Shown here piece after piece: positions 1 to 13,982 of a stretch of 64,000 bases of DNA (position 1 is its first letter; every line of letters begins with the position of its first letter). The translations under genes were made by a program, and so were the position numbers. Location of the stretch: contig JAKOON010000020.1 in assembly GCA_022577435.1 (NCBI GenBank), positions 10,321,324-10,385,323 on the forward strand. Reading direction: 5' to 3'. The notes under the pieces are model-generated. The model made no database searches, was not told the origin of the DNA, and worked only from the letters and a program-made list of their open reading frames with translations. The DNA is from Embiotoca jacksoni (taxonomy: Eukaryota > Chordata > Actinopteri > Embiotocidae).

Positions 1-2841
1 CTTATTCATTTGCATTCTGCAAGCTCATACATTTCACAAACTCAATTTCATCTTCGCTTTACACGAGACTGGAATGTTTTCCCAGGCAGTGTGTGATTTG
101 AATAACTATTGACTCTCTAAAAATATCTACTTTTTGCACTGCAGCCAAATATGGGGTTTTTAAATGCATGAAGAATAAAGGGGAACAAAAGGAGAAAGAG
201 AGAGAAGTATTTGCATGCAGAAAAAATCTCCATGGACAATACTATCCTGAGGGTTACTGACCGTGGGGTACTTGGACTTTACAAACATTATAGCAGTTGA
301 CGAACGAGGATACTGAGAAAAATAAAAATGCCGTAGCTGAAAATATGTTTTTTTGCATGGTAACTCCAGCTAAATATAAAACTTCACATTAAATATCATC
401 TACAAATAAAAAATAAAAAATATACACATATATCATTTATTTGTATAGGTGCAATAATACTTTAAAGATAGTATTGATGTGAAATGCTATGAAATTGCTA
501 TAACAAAACATGCTCTTGAAGGTTTTGACATTGCTGCAGTGTTAGACATTGAGCTAATGTGAATGCCTGCACCTTTAAATACAGTGTGTAGCTCATTGCT
601 GAGTGTAATTAGACAATGGAGAACAAAATGAAATGACCAGTGATGAGTGAGAGTGAAAGAGATAGTCCTGAAGTGCACAGCTGATCACAACACGTCTGAG
701 CACAGAAACATTATTGTATTTGTCAAACTGTGGGATGATTAGAGCTTGTCAAATTCAAATGGACAGACAGATGTTTGGGTGAAGCAGCCTGTGAAATCCA
801 AGCCTTATTCAAAAGGAGGCTGGTTTGCAGCAAGCGTGAATAAATATGTAAACTCAACCTACTCTGTAAGGCGAACATGCCTTCTCTCATTGCCAGTCCT
901 GCTCCGTCCCACATGTCATGCTTTCGGGGTCCATTAGTTATAACGAAGTGTAAAAATAACCTTCAATACACCTTTCTGGAAGGCTGCAGAGGTTTCTGAC
1001 TGAAAAAAACAGGGATTCTTGCCAGTGGAAATCATTTCAGGATGGAGATTTTTTGAAAAGGGAACAAACGGGAGAAAAAGAGAGAGACCCTCGTTTGTCT
1101 CTGGTTTGAATCAAAGGCTTACGGAAATATGTCTCGATGGAGGTAAACTGTTCTCAATGGGAAACATGTGACCTCCGAAGTGGCAAGGTGCTTCGAGAGG
1201 AGTCGAGGGCTGCCCTCCCTACTCATGAAAAGGTGCGACGTGAAGCGCCGGAAAATCTGCAGGGGGCCTCTTTTTGTTTGCATTACAAATGGCTCGGTGT
1301 GGGGTGAGAGGTCAAAGCGATAATCACATATATAAACACCAGCTCATCCTGAGCAGTGCTTTGGAGGGCCTGCTGCTTGACCCTGCTGTTTCTGGCAGGT
1401 AAATGTTTGCAATGCATCAACATCCAGGGGGCCGTGGATGCATGAGCAGAGCTGCATACGGTGAAGTGTTTATTGGGTACGGTCTTTTAAACAAAGAAAC
1501 GCTGAGGCAAAAATTATGGTATATGGTAAATTGTCACAGGCCCACATGTGCAAGCAGGCACACACGCTTCCCCAGACACACACATATAGCTCTCTAATTA
1601 ATAGCTCCTCTGCCTCCTGAGTCTGTGAGGCAAGTCCACCCTAATCCCTTGGCACTTAGTTCAGAGTAATCAGCACACAGCAAAGTCTGCCTTTGGAACA
1701 CTAATTAGCATCATTGATTTTCTCCTCAGACTCTGACATGCAAATAGCCCCAAAAAAACAAGTCACTTTTTTCTTTTTAAAGAAGCCCATCCAGTCAATG
1801 TAGCTCATTGTTTTAGCTGCGCTAGTTAAAATAGAGACGAGTCAGAAATGTGGGTTAAAGGCAGGAGAAGAAGAATGTTTCATCAACTGTGAAAAGACGT
1901 GATTAGAGTTTGTGTTTGCTGACATATTACCATATGGTGCTGATTGATCACACATGAAACATAGAAAAAAAAACTCAGGCATTTGAACACGTGGCACTTT
2001 CAAAGACCATCATTTGCAGAAGCTAGAGTGTGCAGTGGGATGTTGGCTAATGTAGCAAAAATAATCTAAAGGCATAACTGGCTTAAAGAATGTTTACACT
2101 GATACACTAATTAAGGTATCTCTCTGGTGATTACTTAGTCAGTCAGTTTAACAACCTCTCTTTCTGGTGGAACTGTGAAGCCTGCAGCCTGAGACGAGCC
2201 AGCGTGTGTGTGAGGTAACTTCAATAAGAATTGCCAGTGTCCACATGCCGGGGGGAGAAGTAAATTGCAAGTAATGGACTCTGAGAGCGCTGAGATGTTT
2301 ATCAGACTAAATGAACAGAATCACACCAGAGGGATGTGGGGCTCTGCGTGTGGGACAACATGCCAGAAAGGAATCCCGATTAGGAATGATGGCTGCCATG
2401 AATTTATGTATTAAAAGTCGGAGGGGAACTCTGGCGGATCGTTTGGAGCAATCATTTTCATTACGCTCCAAATGCATGACAGTCGGGCATTCTTCTGTTT
2501 TGCTCTCACTGACAAAACAAATCCTCATAAACACTCAGTGTGTGTGACACACACTACCACAATAAGTTATTGTTTCCTATAATTAAAAAAAAAAGGTTGG
2601 AACTGTACTATTTTCATGTTAATTAGCTACTGGCCATGTCCAAGAAGCTGAATCAAAGTGACCACAATCATCCCTCGCCTCCTTAACAAGAGTCAGTGTG
2701 GAAACCATCACAGCTTAACTTAACCAAAACCCTCCACTGGCAAATCCATAAAAGGAAGGAAGAACAAGGACTTAAGGAGATTTTCTGTCTTCCAAATACA
2801 CAAGCCAGACGCCAATTTATCGCTCTTCTCTTATTTTCTCC

Positions 2842-2866
2842 CTCTCTCTCTCTCTCTCTCTCTCTC
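2842..2866. repeat. (CT)n microsatellite
   Basis: About 12 CT units within a longer pyrimidine-rich stretch that continues to about 2930. Confidence 0.95.
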
Positions 2867-4236
2867 CGGTTTCCCCTTCTCTCTTTCCTTCCATTCAGCT
2901 CCTATATTTTCTCTCTCTCCCTCTGCATGATTGCATCCATATGCTCTCCAGGGATAGATAGGGTCAACACCCTACTTACTCACGCCACAGAGAGGCACTG
3001 ACACTTGTGAGAAAGCTTTTGCACAGACTCAAGCACACGCACACACAGAAATGCATGCAGATACTATGAGCGTGATTTTCTCCCTGCAGCCGGCCCAGAC
3101 CGTGTAGCCTCAGCACTTAGTGGAGCGGATGGGCTCTGGGATCTTCATGCCAAATGCTTAATTCCACATCGTGAACATATAGAGTATGCTACTTTGCAAT
3201 GATCCTCCTCCTCCCCTCCAATACATGTAGGATTGGCCCCTGAGAAGATCTGGCATCAATTAAGTGGCGCTCAGAAGAACTGGGCTTGATGGGGCCCGAT
3301 GGATCTTTCTGCCTTCAATCCTCTATTTTGTTCAACAAAGCCAGGAGAGGTTGCAAATTTGAACCTGAAGACAATTGCAGTCACACTTGCAAGCGAAGAG
3401 AACCAAGGCCAGGAAAAGGAGACGTAATTAGGCTGCCCTACACCGGCGGCCCAAATCCTTTCCTCTTTCCATCTCAAGAAAAAACACGGCGCAGACACAC
3501 GCAGATTTGTGCAAACAACACATGTTGTAAACCACAGAAGTTGTGGCTGTCTGCCTTGTGCGCAAAGCAACAAAGTACATGAACACACGCACCTTCAACC
3601 AATCACGCAAAAGAACAGAGACAAGCACGCATATCTGGAGCCACCAATGAAGCACCATAACATAGGGAGCAGGGATGGTCACTATTTTTGAATTTTCACA
3701 TTGTCATTAACAAATAAATGTTTCTGCAGTTATCGTCTTCTCTTAATTTCCTTGTTTTTATCAGAACATACACCACAGCAATGTGTTACAACTACCAGAA
3801 GGCGACGGTAATACATGAACTAAACAACAATACAGAGAAGAAGAAGAACCCGTTACTACCAGGCTCCAGTAAAACATGTGAGGTGCTGTAAGATTAGATG
3901 TGACGGTAAAAACAGCAGACACATGCAAAGACGACAACAGCCGTCAAAAATGTCTGTGTGGAACTCTTTTAAATGCAAATAGATAGTGCTGCAGTGCAAA
4001 CTCTGCAGGTAAAGCTTAGACTACCATAGTCACAATTGAGAGTAAAGTGCAGAACAGACAGATATCCCACAGATCAACAATCAATGGCTAGTTTTGTCAC
4101 CAGACAAAGTTTGATGTTAGACTTGGCGACCAAACAACGACCCCGATCTCAAAGATAAAGCCAAAGCAGTTGGAAGTTTGATGGCATTTGTTGATCCCGA
4201 CTTTACAGTGTGACTGTTACAGTGTGAATGTTTTTC

Positions 4237-4340
<104 letters not shown>

Positions 4341-4533
4341 TGCAACGGCGGGTAGTCTTCAACTAATAGATTAATAGTTCCCGGCGAATATCGATTTGTA
4401 TTGTTGCTTGAAACGGCCATCTTTAATGTGCAGAGAACAAGCAGTTCAGAAAGTCACTATCCACTTACTTTGTTCCATCTTTGTCTTTACTTCTGTGTCC
4501 ATCGTGCTCATTCTCTGTCCCTGCTCTCACTTA

Positions 4534-4557
4534 ACACACACACACACACACACACAG
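4534..4557. repeat. (AC)n microsatellite
   Basis: About 12 AC units. Confidence 0.95.
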
Positions 4558-7500
4558 ATATGATTGAAGGACATCGATAAAATCTGCTATAATGAACCCC
4601 TCCCCTAGACCTTGCCAGTGACCTTTGTGAATCCGATTTACTCTGCCGCATCTCTTATCATATCTCTGCTGTCACTCATAAATTATGCCAATATGACAAT
4701 GGGTGATGGATCTACACGGACCTCCACTGACGCTCCGTGTATATTCAGCCACCCAGTCCACATCCATTTTGTCTATATCTAGGAGAAAGACGAGAATACA
4801 GCGTGGCGTTAACACACTTGTAGGAACATGAGTTTCATTCCCTTTAAAGCTAAACAGGCAGCTAAACAGGCAGCTAAACACAAATGTACAGCAGCTTAGA
4901 GACACACCACCGCTGTGATAGCCTGCTCTGACTGCCAAGCATCAAGAGGCTGTATGCTTTTATGTCTATGTTTAATCATCTTTCTTCCAGCAGAAATTTC
5001 CCCTGTCATACACATGTGTAGCATCCATTTATATTGGCTGTAATCCACTTAAACTAGAAACTATATGCCAATTGATCATTTTCAAGTGTGCCTACTGGCT
5101 TGGCTCACTGGTGCATCTAAAGAACAGAGCCATCACTAGGAGAGGCCCAGGTGGCCAGCAGGTTGAATCCTCGCTTGCTAGTACAGAGGCTCTGAATTCA
5201 GTGGGTGCTGCTGCACCTTTGATTAGGTCATGCATATTCACAAGAGGTGCCAAGGGACCGTTACATTCCTGATGCCCACTGATTGATTGAGGTGTTTGCA
5301 GGGCTGAGATTTGGGGTGGAATAGATTGAGCCTCCACCGTCGCGCCCTCCCACCCTCCGAGTGAAGTGCCCTGCTGCCAGGGGGAAAGAAGCTGCCGGCA
5401 ACATAATATGTCACCGAGGTAACACACATCTGTCTGCACCCTCTGAGGCCAACTGCAGAGTTGGCAGTGACATTAACCACACTGAGAGGGGAGTAGTCTT
5501 TTCAAATTAAGAGAACATGCGCAAAAACAAATGTACACAAAAAAAGAGGCTTTAGTGAAGTTATTAGTTAAACCTGTGCTATTTTTAGTTCAGGCAGCTT
5601 AGGCACCAAATAATACACATCCACAACCAACATGTTGCATTACAAGGTACAAAAATTAAATGTTGAGCTTTTCTTTGTTTAAACATTTTCTGAGTATGAA
5701 AATGTTTAGGTCCACAATCGAAAGCTTTTATGATTTGTCCAATAAAACAATATCTGATCTTATTTTATCACAGTGTCTCACCTTCAGTATAGATAGAAAT
5801 AAGCAGTACTGTTGCAGTGAGTCCTGAAGAGCCAGGTGCTCTGTATACCAATGAGCAATACTCATCAGGGGAAGCAGCGGTTTGAACAAGGGGTCGTGAG
5901 GTTAAACTTATTTTAATCAGGAGCTATCCAGTGCTGCGCTACCTCGACCCTGAAACTGTGGTCACAAGATCACAGAGGGAGCTCTCAGATTAGCTTGCCA
6001 TCCGTTTTGAAAAATAAGGAGGGCGTTCTGCTGTTTTAATCCTATGAGAGAATAACCTCAGGCAAGGCCTTGACCTTGCAAACCGCAGACTTAACAGAGA
6101 ACTTTGATTTGTCAACGATGACCACAACAAAGCCGGCCACACTGGCTTTCAGGGCTGAGGCTGCTGCTATCTTACACGTGTCATGTGGGTCATGTGACAC
6201 TGAGGTCACAGGGGATTTAAGATGTTTTTGTGTGCGACAAGTATTATAGTCATAACAGCAACCCCTTAACCTAGTAAATGAACACCAAGTTTAACAATAA
6301 TAACTATAATGATGAAGGAGACATAAAAGTGTAATTTCTCTATTTCAAACCATGGCAAGGTACTAATGGAGAACTTAATTTGGTGGAAAAATTCTACTGT
6401 TTAAGGAAACTCTCAATTAATGTGCACAGCAACAAGGATTCTGTTGAAAGCACTAATCCCCCTTATAATTCCCGTTATTAAAAATCTACATGAACATTAA
6501 AGTACAATCAACAATAGGAGAAGGTTGAGAAGGTAGAAACGCTGTGGTAGCAAACAGGGATGGCATGAGAGTAATCAGCAGAATAACAGTAATGTCAGTT
6601 TATAATGTCTGCTAAATAAATATACTTGGACAATAAATGTAGAAAACAAAAGCAGGAGCACTTTGACGGTTTTGAAACACTTTATTCCATAAACTGCCAT
6701 GAAGGTCAGTTAATGCAATAAAATCTCCAGAGCATTGTATCTCCCATAATAATAAACAGTGTTGTACAAGTTACTGATAATTTGTAATTAGTTACCATCA
6801 ACGTTTCTTTTTCCAAAGGTAACTCAATTGCCTTCCCAGTTTTTGCATACAAAAAGTAGTATGTTAATCAGCAACATAACTTTTGCATTGCTTTAAATGT
6901 CTGCCTCGCTGGCCGTATCATTTTAGCATTGGCTACCCTCCTTTAGCCCCCCGGATTAGTGACGTTTTAGTCTTTCACCCGTTCCAGTACTGGTGGAAAT
7001 TGTGGGGATAGACTGCATTTGTCTACTATAGTCTGCAGTTCATACAAGCAACAATCATACAAGCCAAAATGAATGAGTAACAAGCCTACTTAAATTCAAG
7101 TAATTGTTGTTGCAATATTTAATTTGAAAAAAATTACTAGCAGGGTAACATTAGACCTTTCGAAAAACTACGACTGCCATCCTGAATCTATGCTATAATG
7201 GTGCCGTTTCCTTTGAATGCTAGCAAGCCCTTCTCACCTGAGATACTCACAGCATCACAAATTAAGATACATATTTACAATTACTTGGAGATGACTATAC
7301 AGAAACTTAAAGTATCTTGATACAAGGAAAATACATTACAATTACCGTGTATCTACACGATAAAGAGAGACACATGTCCCCTTATGCAAGCCAGGCCTTC
7401 TTTTTTTCTCATAAACCAAACCAAATTAGTAATAATGTGGAGATCAGCTAGAGATTCCATTATGATATGACAAACTATAAGCCAAGCTAATACTGAGCTA

Positions 7501-8881
7501 ACAGAAAATGCCTGAAGCAAACCCAAATAGCCAGGGGAAAATATGCCCCGGGCCAATTCAGCCGATTCAGGAGTATTCAAATTGTCACTTTGGACACAAT
7601 CAAAAAAGCAAGTACTTGCCAGACATCATCACAAGATATTAGCTCAACTGCTACATGACCCTATTTTTGTAATACCAATGCAAATGAGATTCAGCAGCAA
7701 AGCATACTGATCAGCCAGCAGCACAGCATCACATGCATGCAGAGCCATATATTCCAATAATTCATGCTCATCTCAAATCGAATTTGAACAGCAGCCAAGC
7801 TGAACCAAGAAATAGCTAAAAAAAAATTAAAAAAGAAAAGAAAAAAAAGAAAACTGCAGCCATAGCTTACTGGTATTATTAAGTAAACACAGCCTGTATT
7901 AGCCAAGGCATGTGATACTACAGACTTATTAGCCTTCTTACTGCAGGCCCCGGGATACTGGCAGTCAAGGACCGGTAAACAGGCATCTGACAGTGTGGTT
8001 GTCATCCAACTGAACTGGTTGCTGTTTGACAACCAGCTGTTAGTTCCTTTTTAATAAAATCATCCAGACGGAAAAGTGCAGACAGAGTCAGGTAAACTAT
8101 GGCTGGAAACAACGTTGGCATAAGACAGAGTTGACATAATTTAAAGCTTGTGATTGGATGTGTCTTAGAGAAATGCAACTTTCCCCTGAGTATGTGCTTG
8201 TACCTTCAACTTGTTTGCAAGGAATATAATCTCCAGCTGTGAGCACCTAACAGTTTTACTGGGAAAAATTAATGGGATTGTTACTTTCAGAACCTCAGGC
8301 ACCACAAAATAGCTCCACCCACTTCACATCTCTGTTTGACTTAATGTTGCTTCACATCTATGAATGCAAATTATTGTCGAGTATATAGCAAAACAGTTGA
8401 TGTCAATCAACAAAGCAACCGTGACTTCAGTCAGGATTTTATCCACTTAGACACAACAACAACAGTCAAAGTGGTGTTACATGTTTATGACCTTATAATA
8501 AATTTGAACTGCATATTTTACACATAATTCTTGGGGTCACAGACAGAATTGTTGCATGCTCATATCTTCCTGTCTGAAAAATTTTTTCCAATGATTGTTG
8601 GGGTATTTTAAAGCCAATGATGAGCTGAGTTGTGGTTATTAAGCTGCAGGTAATAAATGCAAAACAAAAGCATAGTGAAACTGAAAAACCTTAAGAAAAT
8701 TGGCATTTTATAGCTGATTTTCTGTATTTACTGTCTGCTGCTTTGGCGCCCGTTGTGGTTTTATGGAGGTTTATTTCCCTTTAGCCAAATGTAGTTTTAA
8801 GGTAGTTGGTACATCAAGTTGATTGGCAGGTGTTGGGGTGGGAACTGAAGGAGACAAAAAGTACACTTTGCTCAGTCAAGC

Positions 8882-8904
8882 AAAAAAAAAAAAAAAAAAA
8901 AAAA
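8882..8904. repeat. Poly(A) tract
   Basis: A run of 23 A. No target duplication or retroelement body was recognised upstream. Confidence 0.95.
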
Positions 8905-10165
8905 TTGTAACTTGAGATCTTGTGTTTAAAATGTTTAAATCAGGTGAAAAAAAAAAAGACACTTTTATTGATCATTTTAGAAGCTTTGAGCTAAGTTTTG
9001 ACGATTGACAAGACAGTGAAACTGGAAGCACTCTCTGGTGCGCTTTCTCTTTTAAAACGGCACAATAAAAAAAGAGTGAAGTCGTAACTTTCCCACATGT
9101 GTGATGCCCCCACCGTTTGTCCCGCAGCATGCTGAAAGCACAGGCCAAAGAGCATTTTTGTTTGTTGTTTCATCACTGACTCATGCTTTATTGGTGGTGA
9201 CTTAAAAGCTCCGACTTCCACTGTATAACATTAATGCTGAGAGGTTGAGATCAGCGGTGAGCGACATTCCTTTTATAATGTACCAGCAACAGTATGACAT
9301 ATTAGGCGGCAGACTGTATGCTTCACACACAATTCCATATAACAAAATCCAGAGCCATTATTGCTGCCTTTTGCGATCTAAAAAAGGTCGAGGGAAAATG
9401 TTAGAGGTCGGAAATGAGTGTCGTAGAATAGAGAAGGAATGAGGTCATATGTTGATGTGAAGTATTGTGGATCTAAACTGCAGCAGTGTTTAAATCAGGC
9501 TGTTGACGTGCTGCATTTGTGAAGCACATCCTGCATCTATTACAGTAAAATAACTGAATCATAGAATAACGGGCAGCCTATGGCCGGTCTGAACTTACAC
9601 TCTAAACAGGACACACCCAACACACAGGGGCACACGTACACACAAACAGACACACACCTTCTTTCTAGCTATGCACAAGACTGATGGAAACCATAACATG
9701 GAGCTGAGGTCCTCTGGGGGATTGAGGAACGCCACACACTAACACGGCTCCAGTTACCCTGTAACCCGAGACGCAAGACTGGAGAGACAGAGAGACTCAC
9801 ACAGAGCCAGGAAGACAGAGACAGACGGAGAGAGAGAGTATGTCCAGAGGTAGTCAGATGACACCACAAACCAGCATGCGGAGCTGGATCAAATACTTCA
9901 TCTGCAAATAACTGTCAACATTTACTACAGCCATCTCATGATACCAGATGGACGAGATTTAGTCTATCATGAAACTGTCTTACAGTCTTGAAAGAGTAGT
10001 GAAAGTCTATCAAATGTATTTACAGTATAAGTTCTAAGTAATTTATCACCATCGTTGACATTTACAGGCTTAAGTGATAATCAAATGAATAACACCGATC
10101 AAACCTCTTCCTACATCATTACCTCTTAAAGGCAACACATAATGGATGCTTCATGCAGACAGAAG

Positions 10166-10168
<3 letters not shown>

Positions 10169-10261
<93 letters not shown>
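10169..10261. repeat. (TG)n microsatellite
   Basis: About 46 uninterrupted TG units, immediately left of the palindrome at 10297-10392. Confidence 0.98.
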
Positions 10262-10262
<1 letters not shown>

Positions 10263-10296
10263 GGCTAGTGTCTGCACTAGGCAAGCAAAAGGGTGT

Positions 10297-10392
10297 GTCC
10301 AAACAAGGCGCTGCATTGCATTACATCACAAGGTGAGGGTGGCATCTTAAAGGTTGTGTCACTCACCTTGTGAAGTAATGCGTTGTTTGGAC
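10297..10392. repeat. Long imperfect palindrome beside GT repeat
   Basis: The inner arms 10318-10337 and 10362-10381 pair at 19 of 20 positions around a 24-base loop. The outer arms GTCCAAACAA (10297-10306) and TTGTTTGGAC (10383-10392) also pair, with an 11-base bulge on the left. It could be the remnant of a small inverted-repeat transposon or a transcribed hairpin. No known microRNA seed was recognised. Confidence 0.7.
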
Positions 10393-13300
10393 CATGAGTC
10401 AGCCTACATGGAAAGATGAAGGTGATTCAACATCTGCATGTTGCCCTTCACTGCTGTATATTAGACTCAGCAGTATGGAGGTTAAATAAATTTTTTTAAA
10501 AAGTGAGTTTTAAAAGCATCCAATTTCAGTGTCTGTAATTTAACTTTGAGTTAACTGGTATTAATTATAACCTGTTCAGTATATGTTAATACAGTAGCAT
10601 TCAGCTGTATGCACAATAATCATTATTACAACGATCAAATCCTGTAAGTGAGAAACAACAGAGATAAGCCCCATTTTATAGCAGAAGTTGAATGAAGGAT
10701 ATGCCAGGAAGTACATATTTTCTAAATTGACCTCTAAAGGTCCTGAAATGTTTTTTTTTTTATTAACTTCTCACTCTAAGGAATGAGTTTCTGACAAGTT
10801 CGGGACAGTTTCTGTCATTTCGCATGATAGATTTGCATATTTGTGTTACTGTCGGAGCTCATCTTAATTGGCTTGAATTGGGCTGGCCTCAGTTTAAAAA
10901 AGGTGATGTGCTTCCATTCGCCAGTTGGGATTTAGCGATGGTTCAATCAAACTTCGACAGTTGTTAGCTCCAGTTGTTAGCTAAATACTGCCAGGCCCAA
11001 AGAAGAAGAAAAGCAGAGTTTTTAAGAGTTTAACTATTTTCAAACTATTCCCAAAGTGTTTTTTTTAAAACTAACATTGGTTAATGTTGATTCCATTATG
11101 AATAATTAAAGAAAAAGAATCAAGATCTACCCCCAAGTTTAGCAACATTTTATAAATATGTCTAGGATATTGCCTCAACTGTCTGACTGGGACCGTGCAT
11201 TAAGAAAAAAATGTTGCCTCCTTGTAAATAACTTAAATCCAGGTGTGCAGTGAACACGGCAAAACTTTAAGAAAAAATTATGATCTTTGGATTTATATTT
11301 ATATGATTTTAGGATTATTTAATAAACACGCATCATCAGGGGAGCCATTTCTAGAGACAGGAAAAGACAAGGCATAAAATAAAAATTTGAGGCATATCTT
11401 CATTAGGTGAAGTAAGACTCTGGGAACGTGGGAGGAAGATGGAGAGGGAGCAAAAGAGTCAAGGATGGAGAAAAGTTAATAACAAAGTAGATTAAATCTC
11501 CTTCACCCATTAATCAGCATGCAAGCCAAGAGGAAGAGAAAGCATCTTCCTGACTCTCTCAGAGCACTGATTAAATCCCTTGTATTATTGCAACTTGTAT
11601 TTAGTTACATTATCTCACGGTGTTTGTTAATAGGTGGTCAAGATGGAGGAAAGATAAACACCAGAGGGAGTAGCAAAGAGCAAGTGAGGCCAGCACTGGG
11701 TAATAGTGATTGACTGAGTCTGCGGTGCACAAACAGCACAGCATTCTGTCGGTGAAACTGGGGCATTTTTATCTGCCTAATGAAGTCACCCCTGTTAACC
11801 TTCTCATAACATTTGAAAAGGTGAGGTAAAAGTTAGCTAATGAGGAGCATGTAACACGTACACCCAATGACAAACTACACTGTCAATTAGTTAGAAAATG
11901 TAATGTAATATTGCTCCACCAATACAATTGTTCCTTACCACTGGGGCCATTTGTGCAGCAGTCTGTATTGTTATGAACATCCACACGTATTTCCCTCGTA
12001 TCCTTCTGCAAGACACCAAGGTCCCAAATCACTATGGGTTATTATGCAGCAGCTAAATGCCTGAAATGTAAACGTCACTATGATAGATGACTTCCATAGC
12101 TCCACTTCCCTTCTTGTGGCATCATAAACAAGTAAACACCTCAAACTGAGGGAACAAAACTAATCCCAGACCGCCCACCTCTGACCCCTCCCACTTTACA
12201 CCAGGGACCAGTGTTTGCCTTGTGACAGCACTGTGATCCTGCTTCTGCTCGCCTCCGACTCAGCTTCATGCATGTGACATACTTTTGACGGGGGTACAAC
12301 GCCGTCAAGGAAGCTGAGGAAACGCAGAAACGTTGAGTCCCGGGGTTTCCTTCGGGGAGCTGGCATGGGGTCTGGGGTCTGTTTGAACTCTGGCCTTTGC
12401 TGCTTGAGCTGTCCAAAATGTTGGTATTTGGAGTACATGGTTAAATCCACAGGGTGTTTGCATACCTGGGAGGTGAAGCGAAGTTTACATGATGCACTAC
12501 ATTAAACATTAAACAACCCTAAAATCTCAGAAAGTTACCATTTCTCTCTATAGGAATTTATTAAACAAAATCATATGAAATCTTTACTATAACTACACTT
12601 CGAATCCTTTAAAATCCCACGTGAGGAAATGTATTTTTGCACACACCATATTTTAAGCACATTTATGTTTTACATTGCAATCAGCACTGTGATTGCTACA
12701 CTGAACACATGGCTTCATCTTTACATATAGTCTTCGCAGCAATGCCAAAAGTAGACAAGCTTTGGCAGTGTCTCTACATTTCATGATTAACTTTTCCATT
12801 TACATGAACAGAAGAATCAATCTGAACCATCTGCCTGGCACCTTCATTTATTTTCCAACAGCCTATGGAAATCCAAATTGTGCAGGCAGATTTAAAGTAA
12901 AAGCACATTCCCAGCTCGCATGCCAGTATGAGCCACGGTGACTTGGAGCTTTTTATTGTTGGTATGGGTTGCTAAGAAATGGTTCCTCTCTCATTTTAGG
13001 GGTCACCAATATAACTCTCCTAATTTGGGTGGGAGAGCGACTGCATGTAATTACAATAATCTTGTGCATCCCAGACTTGAATGGAGATGTTGCATCATGC
13101 TGAAAAGCAGCAGGAGGAGGAGAATTATGTTGAAAGTGGAGACAGAAGGGGGTTACGAAAACATATTCAAAAGTTTAGAATGAAAAAAATCAAGTTGATA
13201 GGCTATCTACCAAAGTCTTTACATTACACGTGAGCATTGCTGCTCTGTGTTTGCTATTCATTTCAGCAAAGGACTGAAATCGTTATCAGCTGTGCATTAC

Positions 13301-13948
13301 TGCATATGTGAATCATTTAACTTTCAGCACCGGCTATTTACAGGATGGCAAAAACCAATCACAAACAACTGCAGGCCTCATCAAGCACACATTTTCAGAC
13401 CATACATTCCACGGACCTACAGAGAGCCACTCATCTCCTTCACATATTCTCTACACAAGTCCACATCCCTGAACATTTTCACACTTCCAAACCAAAAAGA
13501 AAAACAGCTCAACTGCACTCTACCCTGGGCCAGTGTGAATATTATTTGCATTTTAAGCATCAACTGATGCCCTTATCCAGAGCAGCTATCAGTAAAAGGG
13601 CAAGCAGGGGTTCACTGGGCACTCCAAACTGCAGCGTGGTCCACCAGAATTTTGTAACATCAGCACAACTCTTAAAATGCAAACCCCATGCTGGGTGAAC
13701 AAGAAGTGAAAGATCTACAGTGCATGTTTATCCACAAGGCTAGGACCACATGGAGGAGACTATATATTTAGCCTGATACTGAACCAGGACCTAAAAGTGA
13801 TGGGTTAAGGGGGAAAATGTGCAGATTCATTCAAACTCAACTTTTCCTAAGTGATGTTAAAAGTTCTCTCCAACTCTCCGTCAACTTTGGCCAAACACCG
13901 ACATGAGATTGTAGCGATAGGCTGGAAACCTGACCTGAGTTTGACCAA

Positions 13949-13982
13949 AGCTCTGGAGTTCGTGACAGTAAACTCCAGAGCT
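13949..13982. repeat. Perfect 12-bp inverted repeat, 10-bp loop
   Basis: AGCTCTGGAGTT at 13949-13960 pairs exactly with AACTCCAGAGCT at 13971-13982. There is no T-tract, no gene nearby and no other sign of function. Confidence 0.9.

Noticed and set aside
5150..5190. Possible tRNA-like T-arm (GGTTGAATCC)
   Set aside because: No matching acceptor stem, D-arm or anticodon arm around it.
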